Positions 1-7,113 of a DNA stretch of 31,436 nucleotides are shown here, piece by piece. The notes beneath the pieces were generated by a model. The model saw only the letters and a list, made by a program, of their open reading frames with translations, ran no database searches and had not been told where the DNA came from. Both the position numbers and the translations under genes were made by a program. The stretch covers positions 1-31,436 of the forward strand of contig JBBKWZ010000319.1 of assembly GCA_037969195.1 (NCBI GenBank). The letters run 5' to 3'. This stretch comes from JAHEJB01 sp037969195. Lineage in GTDB: Bacteria > Bacteroidota > Rhodothermia > Rhodothermales > Rubricoccaceae. The first letter of the stretch is position 1, and the number at the start of each line of letters is the position of its first letter.

Positions 1-2
1 GC

Positions 3-1037
3 ATGGTCCTCATCGAGAGAGGGGGCTCTGGAGGAGGTCACGAGCCGATGACGCCGGCAGAGATTCTAGATCGGATGTTTGCGGATAACGAGCGGCGCGT
101 TGCACATGTGGACAACTACACGGTCGTTCAGACGACCTCCTCCGTGCCAATGCCCGTCGTTTTCTACTACGAGAAGGAGATCATAGAGGGGCGTTCCACG
201 TTCCAACTCGTTTCTCCAGCAGAACTTGCAAACCGTCAGGCGGCAGCCAACGGACAGCCGACAGCGGAGCAGATGGGTCAGGGAGTCGCCGCAGTGGCCG
301 GTGCGCTGGGTGGCCTGCTAGGAGGCGGCGCTGCTGAGTCTCCCGGGGGCGGTTCCGAGGATGGCGAAGCAGGCCAGGGAGGCACACAGAGTTCGGCCAC
401 CGGAGATGGAGGTGCGGGCAACGGAGGCGGATCCGGTGGGGGCCTCCTAGGACAATTTGTCGATCGAATTAGAGACCTTGGCGAAGGCCTTAGAGAGGGG
501 CGCGGCCGGTTCGAAGAGCAGCAAGGCGTTGCGGACGACTTGTTCTGGAACGAAGATTTTGTTGCAAGAATGAGGAATCAGGGTGAGCGGGAGGTTCTTA
601 TCGATGGGACGTTTTACTCCTGCGACGAGCTTCTCTACCAAAGATCAGTCGACGGCGAACTTGCTGTCATCGATCTCGGCCTTGGCTCTGAAGAGTACGC
701 AGTTACGTTTGCGCGAATGTTCGTCTCCAAAGACGAAGAGGGCTTTATTGAACCAATCGCCATGCATCTCGAAATACTCCACACGACGAGCGGAGAGTAT
801 ATCAATTTCGAACGGACCCACAAGGATTTTCGAAGGGACACACCCGATGGGCCGATTGTGCCTCGTCGCACCAACCTGACAATAGATGGCATTGGGGGGC
901 TCATCCAGGGCGCACTAGACGACGTTTGGACGGAGCTGCAGAGCATTTCCAATGTCCTTGTTAATAATGGCCCCCCTACTACCGAAGAATCTGCCGCGCT
1001 CATTGAGGATGCCATAAATAGACTGGGGCTGAACTAA
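3..1037 (+). CDS. Hypothetical protein with Gly-rich linker, 5' end probably cut by the window
   Basis: I do not recognise a named family. The frame is open from the first full codon in the window. The apparent N-terminus (MVLIERGG) is not a signal peptide, so the true start may lie upstream. After residue 15 comes a segment, MTPAEILDRMFADNERR followed by VDNYTVVQTT, that loosely recalls the start of LolA-like outer-membrane lipoprotein-sorting proteins; this is only a resemblance. Residues of about 95-150 are low-complexity Gly/Ser/Ala/Glu and separate an N-terminal from a C-terminal globular part (about 175-290) rich in beta-type sequence. The C-terminus ends ESAALIEDAINRLGLN. A decayed copy of this 3' end lies about 1 kb downstream (1834-2028). 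Reality as a gene is likely; function is unknown. Confidence 0.7.
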   Translation: MVLIERGGSGGGHEPMTPAEILDRMFADNERRVAHVDNYTVVQTTSSVPMPVVFYYEKEIIEGRSTFQLVSPAELANRQAAANGQPTAEQMGQGVAAVAGALGGLLGGGAAESPGGGSEDGEAGQGGTQSSATGDGGAGNGGGSGGGLLGQFVDRIRDLGEGLREGRGRFEEQQGVADDLFWNEDFVARMRNQGEREVLIDGTFYSCDELLYQRSVDGELAVIDLGLGSEEYAVTFARMFVSKDEEGFIEPIAMHLEILHTTSGEYINFERTHKDFRRDTPDGPIVPRRTNLTIDGIGGLIQGALDDVWTELQSISNVLVNNGPPTTEESAALIEDAINRLGLN

Positions 1038-1149
1038 GTCGGCTGGAAGGCGGAATGAACACCGAGCGGCGGTTTGATTTCTGGCGAGTTGCCTGACGCT
1101 CGCAGGTTTCCAGTATGCCGTAGTAACAAGTTCAAAATCAAACGACACA

Positions 1150-1803
1150 ATGGTGAACCGTTCCCTCTTCCTCCTCCTCGTATTCGCGATTACGCCAATC
1201 GCTTCAGCTCAAGGTGGGGCCTCTCCCGCTCCCCGGGACACCATTCCTTCAGAACCTGAGGCCGTCGGTTTCGAGCGGGTCGATGATGACCTCAGCACCA
1301 TTCTCGATGCCCTTCGCCCCACCGAGCCTGTCGCATACGTCGAGTGGCGACTTGTGAGGCTTTTTCGAGACCGAGAGTACCCTGGAGACCATCAGGTGAC
1401 GGCTTCAGCAGGCGTTCGGTGCGAGGGCGAGCCTTGCAAACAAGCACTCGACTCCCTAATTGCCGGAGGCGGAGTGTCGAGCTCCTGTGCCCCGCTGGCT
1501 TGCCTGAACTACCTCGCTGTCGTGCGCGGTGACTCTGCGTTTGCTGTGACCTCAACAACGGAGGCCATCCAACTGCTCGGCCGAACCGATGCATTGGCCG
1601 AAGCCGTACTACTCGTCATGTTCGAGGGACTCCATCCTACCCACGTTCGAGCTGAGCCTGCCGGTGGCTACATGGCCCTCGCCGACGAACTGGTATCTGA
1701 TTGTCCGGTAGAGCATCAGACCCGTCTCATCCGCATCTTTGAGGACGGACGGCTTGTGACGGTGGCGCTCGGTCCTGTGCACAGATCAGGTGGCTGCCTG
1801 TAG
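1150..1803 (+). CDS. Secreted Cys-rich hypothetical protein (217 aa)
   Basis: A clear Sec signal peptide opens the protein: MVNR, then a hydrophobic run LFLLLVFAITPIA, with likely cleavage after Ala20 (IASA|Q). The mature part is about 197 residues and holds six cysteines, in the groups RCEGEPC, SSCAPLAC, SDC and a C-terminal GGC. That spacing suggests disulfide bonds in an exported protein. No domain family is recognised. The ATG at 1150 is chosen because it gives the complete signal peptide. It lies 112 bases after the preceding hypothetical gene on the same strand, and its TAG stop is 13 bases before a run of 14 C. Function unknown. Confidence 0.7.
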   Translation: MVNRSLFLLLVFAITPIASAQGGASPAPRDTIPSEPEAVGFERVDDDLSTILDALRPTEPVAYVEWRLVRLFRDREYPGDHQVTASAGVRCEGEPCKQALDSLIAGGGVSSSCAPLACLNYLAVVRGDSAFAVTSTTEAIQLLGRTDALAEAVLLVMFEGLHPTHVRAEPAGGYMALADELVSDCPVEHQTRLIRIFEDGRLVTVALGPVHRSGGCL

Positions 1804-1816
1804 CCGGTCTGGTACA

Positions 1817-1830
1817 CCCCCCCCCCCCCC
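1817..1830 (+). repeat. Homopolymer C14
   Basis: Fourteen consecutive C residues lie 13 bases after the TAG stop of the secreted protein gene and just before the gene relic. Tracts of this length are prone to slipped-strand length change and to sequencing error. The tract is outside any intact reading frame, so a length change would not alter a recognised protein. Confidence 0.95.
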
Positions 1831-1833
1831 ATT

Positions 1834-2028
1834 TCGAACTTCGTCCGTGTTCTGACGGAGTTCGAACGATATCTCAGCCATGTCTTTCCGGCGGGGAGAT
1901 TGCGTGATGCAACTCCCACGCCCTACTGCCGACCACCGCACCATCGTTGGCGAAAGAATCGGCGCAGATGATTGCAGACGCGATGAAAAGTCTAGGGCTT
2001 TGACCAATTCGGCCTGAAGACGGAACGA
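1834..2028 (+). pseudogene. Decayed second copy of the 3' end of the gene at 3-1037
   Basis: Positions 1953-2003 read KESAQMIADAMKSLGL-stop, matching the end of the upstream protein (EESAALIEDAINRLGLN-stop) at ESA, I, DA and LGL. Most differences at shared residues are third-base changes, so the copy diverged while still coding. Bases 1921-1932 match 974-985 at 11 of 12 positions but sit in a different frame from the terminal part, so a frameshift lies between. Further upstream, 1840-1880 reads VLTEFERYLSHV, resembling VWTELQSISNV of the intact gene, again in another frame. Similarity runs past the stop: 2009-2028 matches 1039-1058 at 16 of 20. No intact reading frame joins these pieces. Alignment was done by eye. 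Confidence 0.6.
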
Positions 2029-2072
2029 GTTCGCCACGACGACCTACATTCGGTGTCTCGCTATCCGCCATC

Positions 2073-2987
2073 ATGCTGCGCAACCGAACCGCTTTCCGGA
2101 ACTACGCCTGGAGCCTCCTAGGCTATACGGTGCTCGTCATCCTCTGGGGTGGATTTGTGCGCGCTTCCGGTTCAGGGGCTGGGTGCGGAGCACATTGGCC
2201 ACTGTGCAACGGCGAGGTAATCCCACAGTCGCCGACGATAAACACGGTCATCGAGTTTGGTCACCGACTCACTAGCGGTCTGGCGGGAATATTGGCCCTC
2301 GTGCTAATCGTGTGGGCCTTCCTGGCCTATGGGCTTCGGTCTTCGGTGTTCAAAGCGGCGGCCTTTTCCCTCCTATTTATGATCACGGAGGGGGCCGTGG
2401 GCGCGGGGCTCGTTCTATTCGAGTACGTCGCCTATAATCCGTCCATTGCGCGGGCCTACTGGATGGTCGCCCACTTGACAAACACGTTCCTACTCCTCGC
2501 CGCGCTCACGCTTACGGCGTGGACGGCGTCGGAAGGGCAATTTCCCCACTTTCGAAGGAATGGACGGCGCGGCTGGATGGTGTTCGCATCGCTTTGCGGA
2601 TTGATCGTACTGGGCGCATCTGGAGCCGTGACGGCGTTGGGCGATACGCTGGCAATTGGAGGTGGACTTGATCCGGCTGAAAACGCAATCGTCGCGACGC
2701 TGGTTGGCCTTCGCCTAACTCACCCAATTCTTGCCTGCGCCGTATTCATTCTCATGGCTGTGACCGTATTGCTCTCCCGTCAACGATCTTCGGGCCTTGG
2801 GGGATCGCGGTTTGGTTTGTGGGTTGTGGGGCTGATGACCGCGCAACTGCTAATCGGGCTCGTAAACGTACAGTTGCACGCCCCAATCTGGCTTCAACTC
2901 ATTCACCTTCTGATGACGGATCTGATCTGGATTGGCGCTGTGCTCTACGCTTCCGAATCCCTGTCGACTCCGACGGTTCGTTCCTAA
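2073..2987 (+). CDS. ctaA: Heme A synthase, COX15/CtaA family
   Basis: This membrane enzyme oxidises the C8 methyl of heme O to give heme A for aa3-type cytochrome oxidases. The 304-aa protein shows about eight hydrophobic helices. The first extracytoplasmic loop carries the typical cysteine pair C38 and C45 in the run GCGAHWPLCNGE, followed by E61 and H64 in EFGHR. Further heme-ligand candidates are H134 (VAHLTNT), H217 (LTHPIL) and H278 (LIHLL), as expected for the duplicated four-helix CtaA fold. The ATG start gives a short cytoplasmic N-terminus followed directly by helix 1. Heme O synthase (ctaB) lies 6 kb downstream, so the pathway is complete in this window although not in one operon. 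The CDF transporter gene begins 26 bases after its stop. Confidence 0.92.
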   Translation: MLRNRTAFRNYAWSLLGYTVLVILWGGFVRASGSGAGCGAHWPLCNGEVIPQSPTINTVIEFGHRLTSGLAGILALVLIVWAFLAYGLRSSVFKAAAFSLLFMITEGAVGAGLVLFEYVAYNPSIARAYWMVAHLTNTFLLLAALTLTAWTASEGQFPHFRRNGRRGWMVFASLCGLIVLGASGAVTALGDTLAIGGGLDPAENAIVATLVGLRLTHPILACAVFILMAVTVLLSRQRSSGLGGSRFGLWVVGLMTAQLLIGLVNVQLHAPIWLQLIHLLMTDLIWIGAVLYASESLSTPTVRS

Positions 2988-3013
2988 CTAGTATTACGAA
3001 GACGTTCAGAACT

Positions 3014-3937
3014 ATGGCCTCCGGTTCGAATAAAGTAATCTGGGCTGCGCTGATCGGCAATGCCTTGATCGCCGTCATGAAGTTTGTCGCGGCGGCGCTC
3101 ACCCTCAGCTCAGCGATGTTTTCAGAGGGCATCCACTCGACGGTGGATACCGGCAATCAGTTTCTGCTCCTATTCGGACTGAAGCGAGCGAAAAGGCCAG
3201 CCGACAAGCGCTTTCCGTTCGGCCATGGCAAAGAAGTCTACTTCTGGAGCTTCATCGTCGCCATACTCATTTTCGCGGTCGGCGCTGGCATTTCGATCTA
3301 CGAAGGTATCGAGCGATTGACGCATCCCCACCCGGTCGAAAACGCAGTGGTCAGCTACGTCGTACTGGCGCTGGCATTGGTTTTCGAGGGCGTAGCGTGG
3401 CTGCTTGCGTACCGGGCATTCAAGAAGGCAAAAGGCGACTGGGGCTATTTCGAGGCGGTCCACCGAGGAAAAGATCCTACGCTGTTTGTCGTTCTCTTTG
3501 AAGACTCTGCAGCCATCCTAGGTTTGATTGTGGCGTTCCTTGGGATATTTCTTGGCCAGGTTACCGGCATGTTCTGGATGGATGGCGCGGCATCCATCGT
3601 CATCGGCCTAATCCTCGGCACGACAGCGGCCTGGCTCGCCTACGAAACGAAAAGCCTGCTTATCGGCGAGAGTGCCAACGTTCAAGTAGTAACTGGCATC
3701 CGCAATCTGGCACAGTCGTTTGCGGAGATCGAGGACGTACACGAAGTTTTGACCATGCACATGGGCCCAGAGTTCATTCTGGTCAACATCAGCGTGAAGT
3801 TCCTGGACGACATCCGCGCTGCCGACATCGAGAAAACGATTGCGCACCTCGATCGCCGCATTAAGGAGAACTACGTGAACGTTCAGCGAGTGTTTGTGGA
3901 AGCGGAGCGTATGGCACTTCCGTCGACTGCGAAATGA
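3014..3937 (+). CDS. Cation diffusion facilitator, ZnT9/SLC30A9-like
   Basis: This is a divalent metal/proton antiporter of the inner membrane, probably exporting Zn or a similar metal. I start it at ATG 3014 (MASGSNKVIW), not at the earlier in-frame start inside ctaA, because family members begin with this short segment before helix 1. The product is 307 aa. Helix 2 has EGIHSTVDTGNQ, with H41 and D45. The loop RFPFGHGKEVYFWSF is a CDF signature. Helix 5 has FEDSAAILG, with E163 and D164. The cytoplasmic C-terminal domain covers about residues 215-300. The HSxxDTxNQ and FED motifs match the SLC30A9 branch rather than FieF or CzcD. The usual helix-5 His of the HxxxD motif appears to be replaced (Val160 by position). 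Metal specificity cannot be read from sequence. Confidence 0.88.
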   Translation: MASGSNKVIWAALIGNALIAVMKFVAAALTLSSAMFSEGIHSTVDTGNQFLLLFGLKRAKRPADKRFPFGHGKEVYFWSFIVAILIFAVGAGISIYEGIERLTHPHPVENAVVSYVVLALALVFEGVAWLLAYRAFKKAKGDWGYFEAVHRGKDPTLFVVLFEDSAAILGLIVAFLGIFLGQVTGMFWMDGAASIVIGLILGTTAAWLAYETKSLLIGESANVQVVTGIRNLAQSFAEIEDVHEVLTMHMGPEFILVNISVKFLDDIRAADIEKTIAHLDRRIKENYVNVQRVFVEAERMALPSTAK

Positions 3938-3998
3938 CCTGAACGAGAGCAACAGCATTGGATTTCTTGCGCTGATCTCCTATTCTGCTCGTCCCATC

Positions 3999-4004
3999 AG
4001 GAGG
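3999..4004 (+). promoter_or_regulatory. Strong Shine-Dalgarno AGGAGG
   Basis: A perfect AGGAGG lies seven bases before the ATG at 4012 and fixes the start of the SRPBCC gene. It stands out because many neighbouring genes have no recognisable site. Confidence 0.8.
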
Positions 4005-4011
4005 CGACAAC

Positions 4012-4461
4012 ATGAATCAAACCACTATCCACCGATTAATAAACGCTCCTGTCGAAGTCGTATTCGACACTGTCGCGCACACCGACAACTTTCGCAAGGC
4101 TATCCCTCACATCTTGGACGTCGAGTTTCTTTCGACAATCCGAACTGGCGTGGGCGCTCGTTTCAGGGAAACGAGAGATATGAATGGGAGAAAGGCAACC
4201 GTCGAGTTGGAGGTCACGGAATACGAGGAGAACAAGCTCGTCCGCCTCGTCTCCGATGCAGGGGGGACCATCTGGGATACCGTGTTTACAACCGAGGCGT
4301 CCGGCGAGGACACGAACCTCTCGATGATTATGGATGCTAGGCCCTACAAGCTGCTCGCAAAGCTTATGAATCCGCTCATCAAAGGCATGATTCAGAAATC
4401 CGTCGAGAAGGACATGGACGCAGTGAAGGAATACTGCGAAGCACTTTCAATTGGGGCCTAG
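4012..4461 (+). CDS. SRPBCC (START/Bet v1-fold) family protein, 149 aa
   Basis: The N-terminus MNQTTIHRLINAPVEVVFDT is the typical SRPBCC first strand, with the 'I.AP...VF' pattern. It is followed by a strand-rich middle (RFRETRDMNGRKATVELEV, LVRLVSDAGGTIWDTVF) and a long C-terminal helix (KSVEKDMDAVKEYCEAL). This helix-grip fold binds hydrophobic ligands, as in polyketide cyclases, aromatase-like proteins and CoxG-like proteins. The length is usual for a single-domain member. The start is supported by a strong Shine-Dalgarno sequence. It lies 74 bases after the CDF gene and converges on mscS across 79 bases. No substrate can be assigned. Confidence 0.85.
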   Translation: MNQTTIHRLINAPVEVVFDTVAHTDNFRKAIPHILDVEFLSTIRTGVGARFRETRDMNGRKATVELEVTEYEENKLVRLVSDAGGTIWDTVFTTEASGEDTNLSMIMDARPYKLLAKLMNPLIKGMIQKSVEKDMDAVKEYCEALSIGA

Positions 4462-4540
4462 GCGCGTAACGTCGCGCATCAGGATAGGGACGGGAATACG
4501 TCCACGAAGTGGCCGGGGGTGCCCGTCGCATAACGTGTGT

Positions 4541-5362
4541 TCAGTTGTCACGGGAAACACTGCCATCAATGTGTACGTCCATTTGCGGGAACGGAATACC
4601 GATTCCTTTGGAGTCCAACGCATACTTGATGTCGTTCGTAAGTTGCTCGCGAACCGCCCAATAGTCTTCCGTATTCGCCCAGACGCGGACGGACCAATCG
4701 ATCGACGAACCACCCAACTCTGAGAGGTACACTTGCGGCGCGGGATCTGCTAGCCCGCCTTTAACGGAAGTGGTGACGCTTTCCAATGCCGTTCGTGTCG
4801 CTCCAAGATCTGCGCTGTAATCCGTCCCGACGCTTACGTCCACTCTACGCGTGTCATGGTGGGTGATGTTCTCGATGGTCGAGCTCGAAATTTCGCCATT
4901 TGGAATGATCAACCGGCGGTTGTCGGGTGTGTCTATCGTCGATGAAAAAAGACCAATGCTGTCCACCTTACCCGTTTCTCCCGCTACGGACACAACGTCC
5001 CCGACCTTGAAGGGTCGAAAGAGCAACAGCATCACACCGGCAGCAAAGTGCGAAAGCGTTCCTTGTAACGCGAGCCCCACCGCGAGGCCCACCGCCGCCA
5101 GAATCGCCGCAAAGCTCGCGACCGAAATTCCGAAAACGCTGAGCACTGCCAATCCGCCGAGGAGGATCACCGCATAGCGCGCCAGACTGGAAAAGAACTG
5201 CGCCAGCGTTTCATCCAGCTTGGATCGTTCGAGCCCACGGCGAGCAGCCCGACTGGCCCATCCCGCGACGATTAGCGTGGCAATCAGCAGCGCGACTGCG
5301 CCGAGCACGTTCAATAGCACTGGCAGGAGAAAGCTATAGTCAAAGCCCTGTATGGCATCCAT
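4541..5362 (-). CDS. mscS: Small-conductance mechanosensitive channel, MscS family
   Basis: This inner-membrane tension-gated channel releases solutes on hypo-osmotic shock. The 273-aa product has the size of the minimal E. coli MscS type. Three hydrophobic helices lie at about residues 10-33, 60-79 and 84-115. The pore helix is rich in Ala/Gly and ends in the conserved run LLLFRPFKVGD (112-122). The beta domain contains LIIPNGEISSSTIEN, and the C-terminal domain ends with IPFPQMDVHI, close to the family's IPFPQ signature. The start ATG at 5362 directly precedes helix 1. It is transcribed away from the slipin gene, with about 600 bases between them, and converges on the SRPBCC gene. Confidence 0.93.
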   Translation of the reverse strand: MDAIQGFDYSFLLPVLLNVLGAVALLIATLIVAGWASRAARRGLERSKLDETLAQFFSSLARYAVILLGGLAVLSVFGISVASFAAILAAVGLAVGLALQGTLSHFAAGVMLLLFRPFKVGDVVSVAGETGKVDSIGLFSSTIDTPDNRRLIIPNGEISSSTIENITHHDTRRVDVSVGTDYSADLGATRTALESVTTSVKGGLADPAPQVYLSELGGSSIDWSVRVWANTEDYWAVREQLTNDIKYALDSKGIGIPFPQMDVHIDGSVSRDN

Positions 5363-5608
5363 AATGTTGTTCTGAGTTTAGAAGGTGAGTTCGAAAGCAG
5401 AGCCCAATGTGCAATGGTCCATTCTCGGTCGCGGTATGTCGAAACAAAAACGCTAAAAGCGCGCCCGGGCACCTGACATTGTACGAAACCCACTGGGCGA
5501 CCGTCGTAGGACATATTTCTGGGCATTTGCCTTTCGCTTCCGAATAACCGGTGGGTGACGGGCACAGCGCGAATGGGTAGTTCGCCGCTCATAACAAACA
5601 CTACTTTG

Positions 5609-5642
5609 AAGGTATTGGCCTAGAGGCCCTGGCCAATACCTT
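5609..5642. repeat. Perfect 12-bp inverted repeat, 10-base loop
   Basis: AAGGTATTGGCC (5609-5620) and GGCCAATACCTT (5631-5642) are exact reverse complements around the loop TAGAGGCCCT. It lies between two divergent genes, so it is not in an obvious terminator position, and no T-run follows on either strand. It could be an operator, part of a small RNA, or a remnant repeat element. Confidence 0.9.
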
Positions 5643-5725
5643 AGATGCGCCGGGGTCTACTATGATCATAAGTAAGCTGGCGCCCGACGAGGTTGACAGA
5701 AAGTGCTCAAAAACACCATTCACAG

Positions 5726-5784
5726 CTGGTCTTGCTCGGTGATGCTGATGACTTGCATCAGCGCTAAATGGGGTGCAAGATCAG
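5726..5784. repeat. Nested inverted repeats, candidate structured RNA
   Basis: The outer arms CTGGTCTTGC (5726-5735) and GCAAGATCAG (5775-5784) pair over ten positions with one G-U wobble. Inside, GCTGATG (5744-5750) and CATCAGC (5756-5762) pair perfectly around ACTTG. Together they could fold as one 59-base hairpin with an asymmetric internal loop. It lies about 185 bases before the slipin start. It may be part of a 5' leader, a small RNA, or a binding site. Confidence 0.6.
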
Positions 5785-5968
5785 AATGGAGATCCTAAAA
5801 GCCGAATGAGGACGTCGACTGCAAGTGGGCTCGTTACCGAGAGCAGATACGTGTTCAGTTGCACGCGAGCAACTATGTGAAGATGCGATCGACTCACTAG
5901 TAGAGGCGGCAAGGAATCCTCTGCGATCCGCTATCGTAGTACCGGTCAGTCATAAGCGGGGTGATACA

Positions 5969-6760
5969 ATGCCGGTACAATTTGTAGGAATTGGTCTTGC
6001 GATCATCATCCTGTATCTACTTAGCTGCATTCGCATCCTGAACGAGTACGAGAGAGCGGTGATTTTTCGTCTTGGGAGAGTGGCGAAGGAGCCCAAAGGC
6101 CCAGGACTTCTGATGGTTTTCTGGCCGGTTGACCGGATGGTTCGGGTGAGCCTCCGCGTGTTTGTGGAGGACATCGCTACCCAGGACGTGATCACGCTGG
6201 ATAACGTCTCCGTCAAGGTCAACGCCGTGGTCTACTACCGTGTCACCGATCCGATGAACTCCATTCTTGAAGTGGAGGACTATCAGTACGCCACCAGTCA
6301 GCTTTCGCAGACGACGTTGCGGAGCGTTCTCGGACAAGTTGAACTTGATGAGTTGCTTGCCAAGCGCGACGAAGTCAACCAGAGGCTTCGAGCAGTCATC
6401 TATCAGCAAAGTGAGCCGTGGGGCATTAAGGTTGACCTCGTCGAGGTTAAGCACGTCGATTTGCCGGAACACATGAAGCGGGCAATGGCCAAGCAGGCCG
6501 AGAGCGAGCGCGAGCGCCGTGCCAAGATCATCCACGCAGAAGGCGAATTTCAGGCCTCCGAGAAGCTGCGCGACGCCGCCGCTGTAATCGAAAAGCATCC
6601 CATGGCCATGCAAATGCGCTTCTTGCAGACACTTGTGGAGGTTGGATCCGAAAACAACACCACGATCGTCTTCCCTATTCCGCTGGATCTGATCACGCCA
6701 ATGCTTCCTGCTCTCAACAAACTGAGCGTGCCTGCGGCCAATGATGCTGTCGAAAACTGA
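5969..6760 (+). CDS. Slipin (stomatin-like SPFH/band 7 protein)
   Basis: This membrane-anchored scaffold of the SPFH family forms oligomers at the inner membrane and is linked to membrane microdomain organisation and protein quality control. I choose ATG 5969 (MPVQFVGIGL) because it yields 263 aa, the usual slipin length, and places the single hydrophobic anchor at residues 4-20. The earlier in-frame GTG at 5825 adds a 48-residue non-hydrophobic tail. A weak GGGGTGA lies just upstream of 5969. Stomatin hallmarks are RAVIFRLGR (29-37), GPGL, DVITLDNVSVKVNAVVYYRV (73-92), and the helix ERERRAKIIHAEGEFQAS. Many prokaryotic slipins have an NfeD partner gene next to them; none is present here. Confidence 0.9.
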   Translation: MPVQFVGIGLAIIILYLLSCIRILNEYERAVIFRLGRVAKEPKGPGLLMVFWPVDRMVRVSLRVFVEDIATQDVITLDNVSVKVNAVVYYRVTDPMNSILEVEDYQYATSQLSQTTLRSVLGQVELDELLAKRDEVNQRLRAVIYQQSEPWGIKVDLVEVKHVDLPEHMKRAMAKQAESERERRAKIIHAEGEFQASEKLRDAAAVIEKHPMAMQMRFLQTLVEVGSENNTTIVFPIPLDLITPMLPALNKLSVPAANDAVEN

Positions 6761-6790
6761 GCTGTAGTAGTGTTTATCTAGATTATTCGT

Positions 6791-6813
6791 TAGCGCGATC
6801 ACGCGCTACTTTT
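6791..6813 (+). terminator. Possible terminator after slipin
   Basis: TAGCGCG (6791-6797) pairs with CGCGCTA (6802-6808) around ATCA and is followed by CTTTTA. The position 30 bases after the slipin stop fits a terminator, but the T-run is short. Confidence 0.4.
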
Positions 6814-6843
6814 AGCGCCGCTCTCACGTTGAAAAAGCTCGAC

Positions 6844-7113
6844 ATGATTCGCCTTTTCGTTCGCCATCAGGTTTCCGATTTTGATGAGTGGAAGCTGGCC
6901 TATGATGCCTTTAAGAAGGAACGTGTGGAAATGATTGTGCTTAATGACGACGTGTTCCAGTCCGTAATTGACCCAGAAGACATTACAATCTGGTTGGACT
7001 TTAAAACGGTCGAAGCCGCGCTAACCTTTGTGGCGTCACCTATGTTAGAGCAGGCAATGGAAATGGCTGGCGTAACCGATGAGCCCGTGATGTGGATTGC
7101 CCGGGAGGCGTGA
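6844..7113 (+). CDS. Small dimeric alpha/beta-barrel protein, first of a tandem pair (89 aa)
   Basis: The sequence MIRLFVRHQVSDFDEWKLAY with VFQSVIDPEDITIWLDF and a C-terminal GVTDEPVMWIAR is typical of the ABM-like dimeric alpha/beta-barrel proteins, often labelled cyclase or antibiotic-biosynthesis-monooxygenase-like. Members form dimers, and their substrates are mostly unknown. An in-frame TTG lies five codons upstream (6829), but I choose ATG 6844 because its product aligns end to end with the 89-aa paralog at 7315. By my count the two share 59 of 89 residues, so they arose by tandem duplication. No Shine-Dalgarno sequence is visible. Confidence 0.8.
   Translation: MIRLFVRHQVSDFDEWKLAYDAFKKERVEMIVLNDDVFQSVIDPEDITIWLDFKTVEAALTFVASPMLEQAMEMAGVTDEPVMWIAREA

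Larger units (their letters stand above)
5363..5968. other. 606-base divergent intergenic region between mscS and slipin
   Basis: This is the longest stretch without a confident gene. It should hold the promoters of mscS (leftward) and the slipin (rightward), but I could not identify convincing -35/-10 pairs. It contains a perfect 12-bp inverted repeat (5609-5642) and a nested two-stem inverted repeat (5726-5784). A minus-strand frame from 5601 down to 5311 (96 codons) overlaps the mscS start. Its middle, DGRPVGFVQCQVPGRAFSVF, looks protein-like but is not recognised, and it may be a relic or chance. The plus frame running from 5825 into the slipin is open, but that N-terminus is not family-like. 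Confidence 0.7.

Noticed and set aside
1833..1866. TTCGAAC/GTTCGAA hairpin as a terminator of the secreted protein gene
   Set aside because: The arms are separated by an uneven loop and no T-run follows; the arms also fall inside the gene relic, so chance is likely.
4462..4540. Short 5-bp stems in the convergent SRPBCC-mscS gap as terminators
   Set aside because: Stems are short and no T-run follows on either strand.
5693..5721. TTGACA as a -35 box for the slipin
   Set aside because: No acceptable -10 sequence lies 16-18 bases downstream (the spot reads CCATTC), and such boxes are not the main promoter form in Bacteroidota.
5825..5968. GTG start 48 codons before the slipin start
   Set aside because: The added residues are polar, not family-like, and would move the membrane anchor away from the N-terminus.
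6017..6802. 261-codon minus-strand frame opposite the slipin gene
   Set aside because: It is antisense to a well-recognised SPFH protein, and its translation is rich in His/Asn/Leu with no motif.
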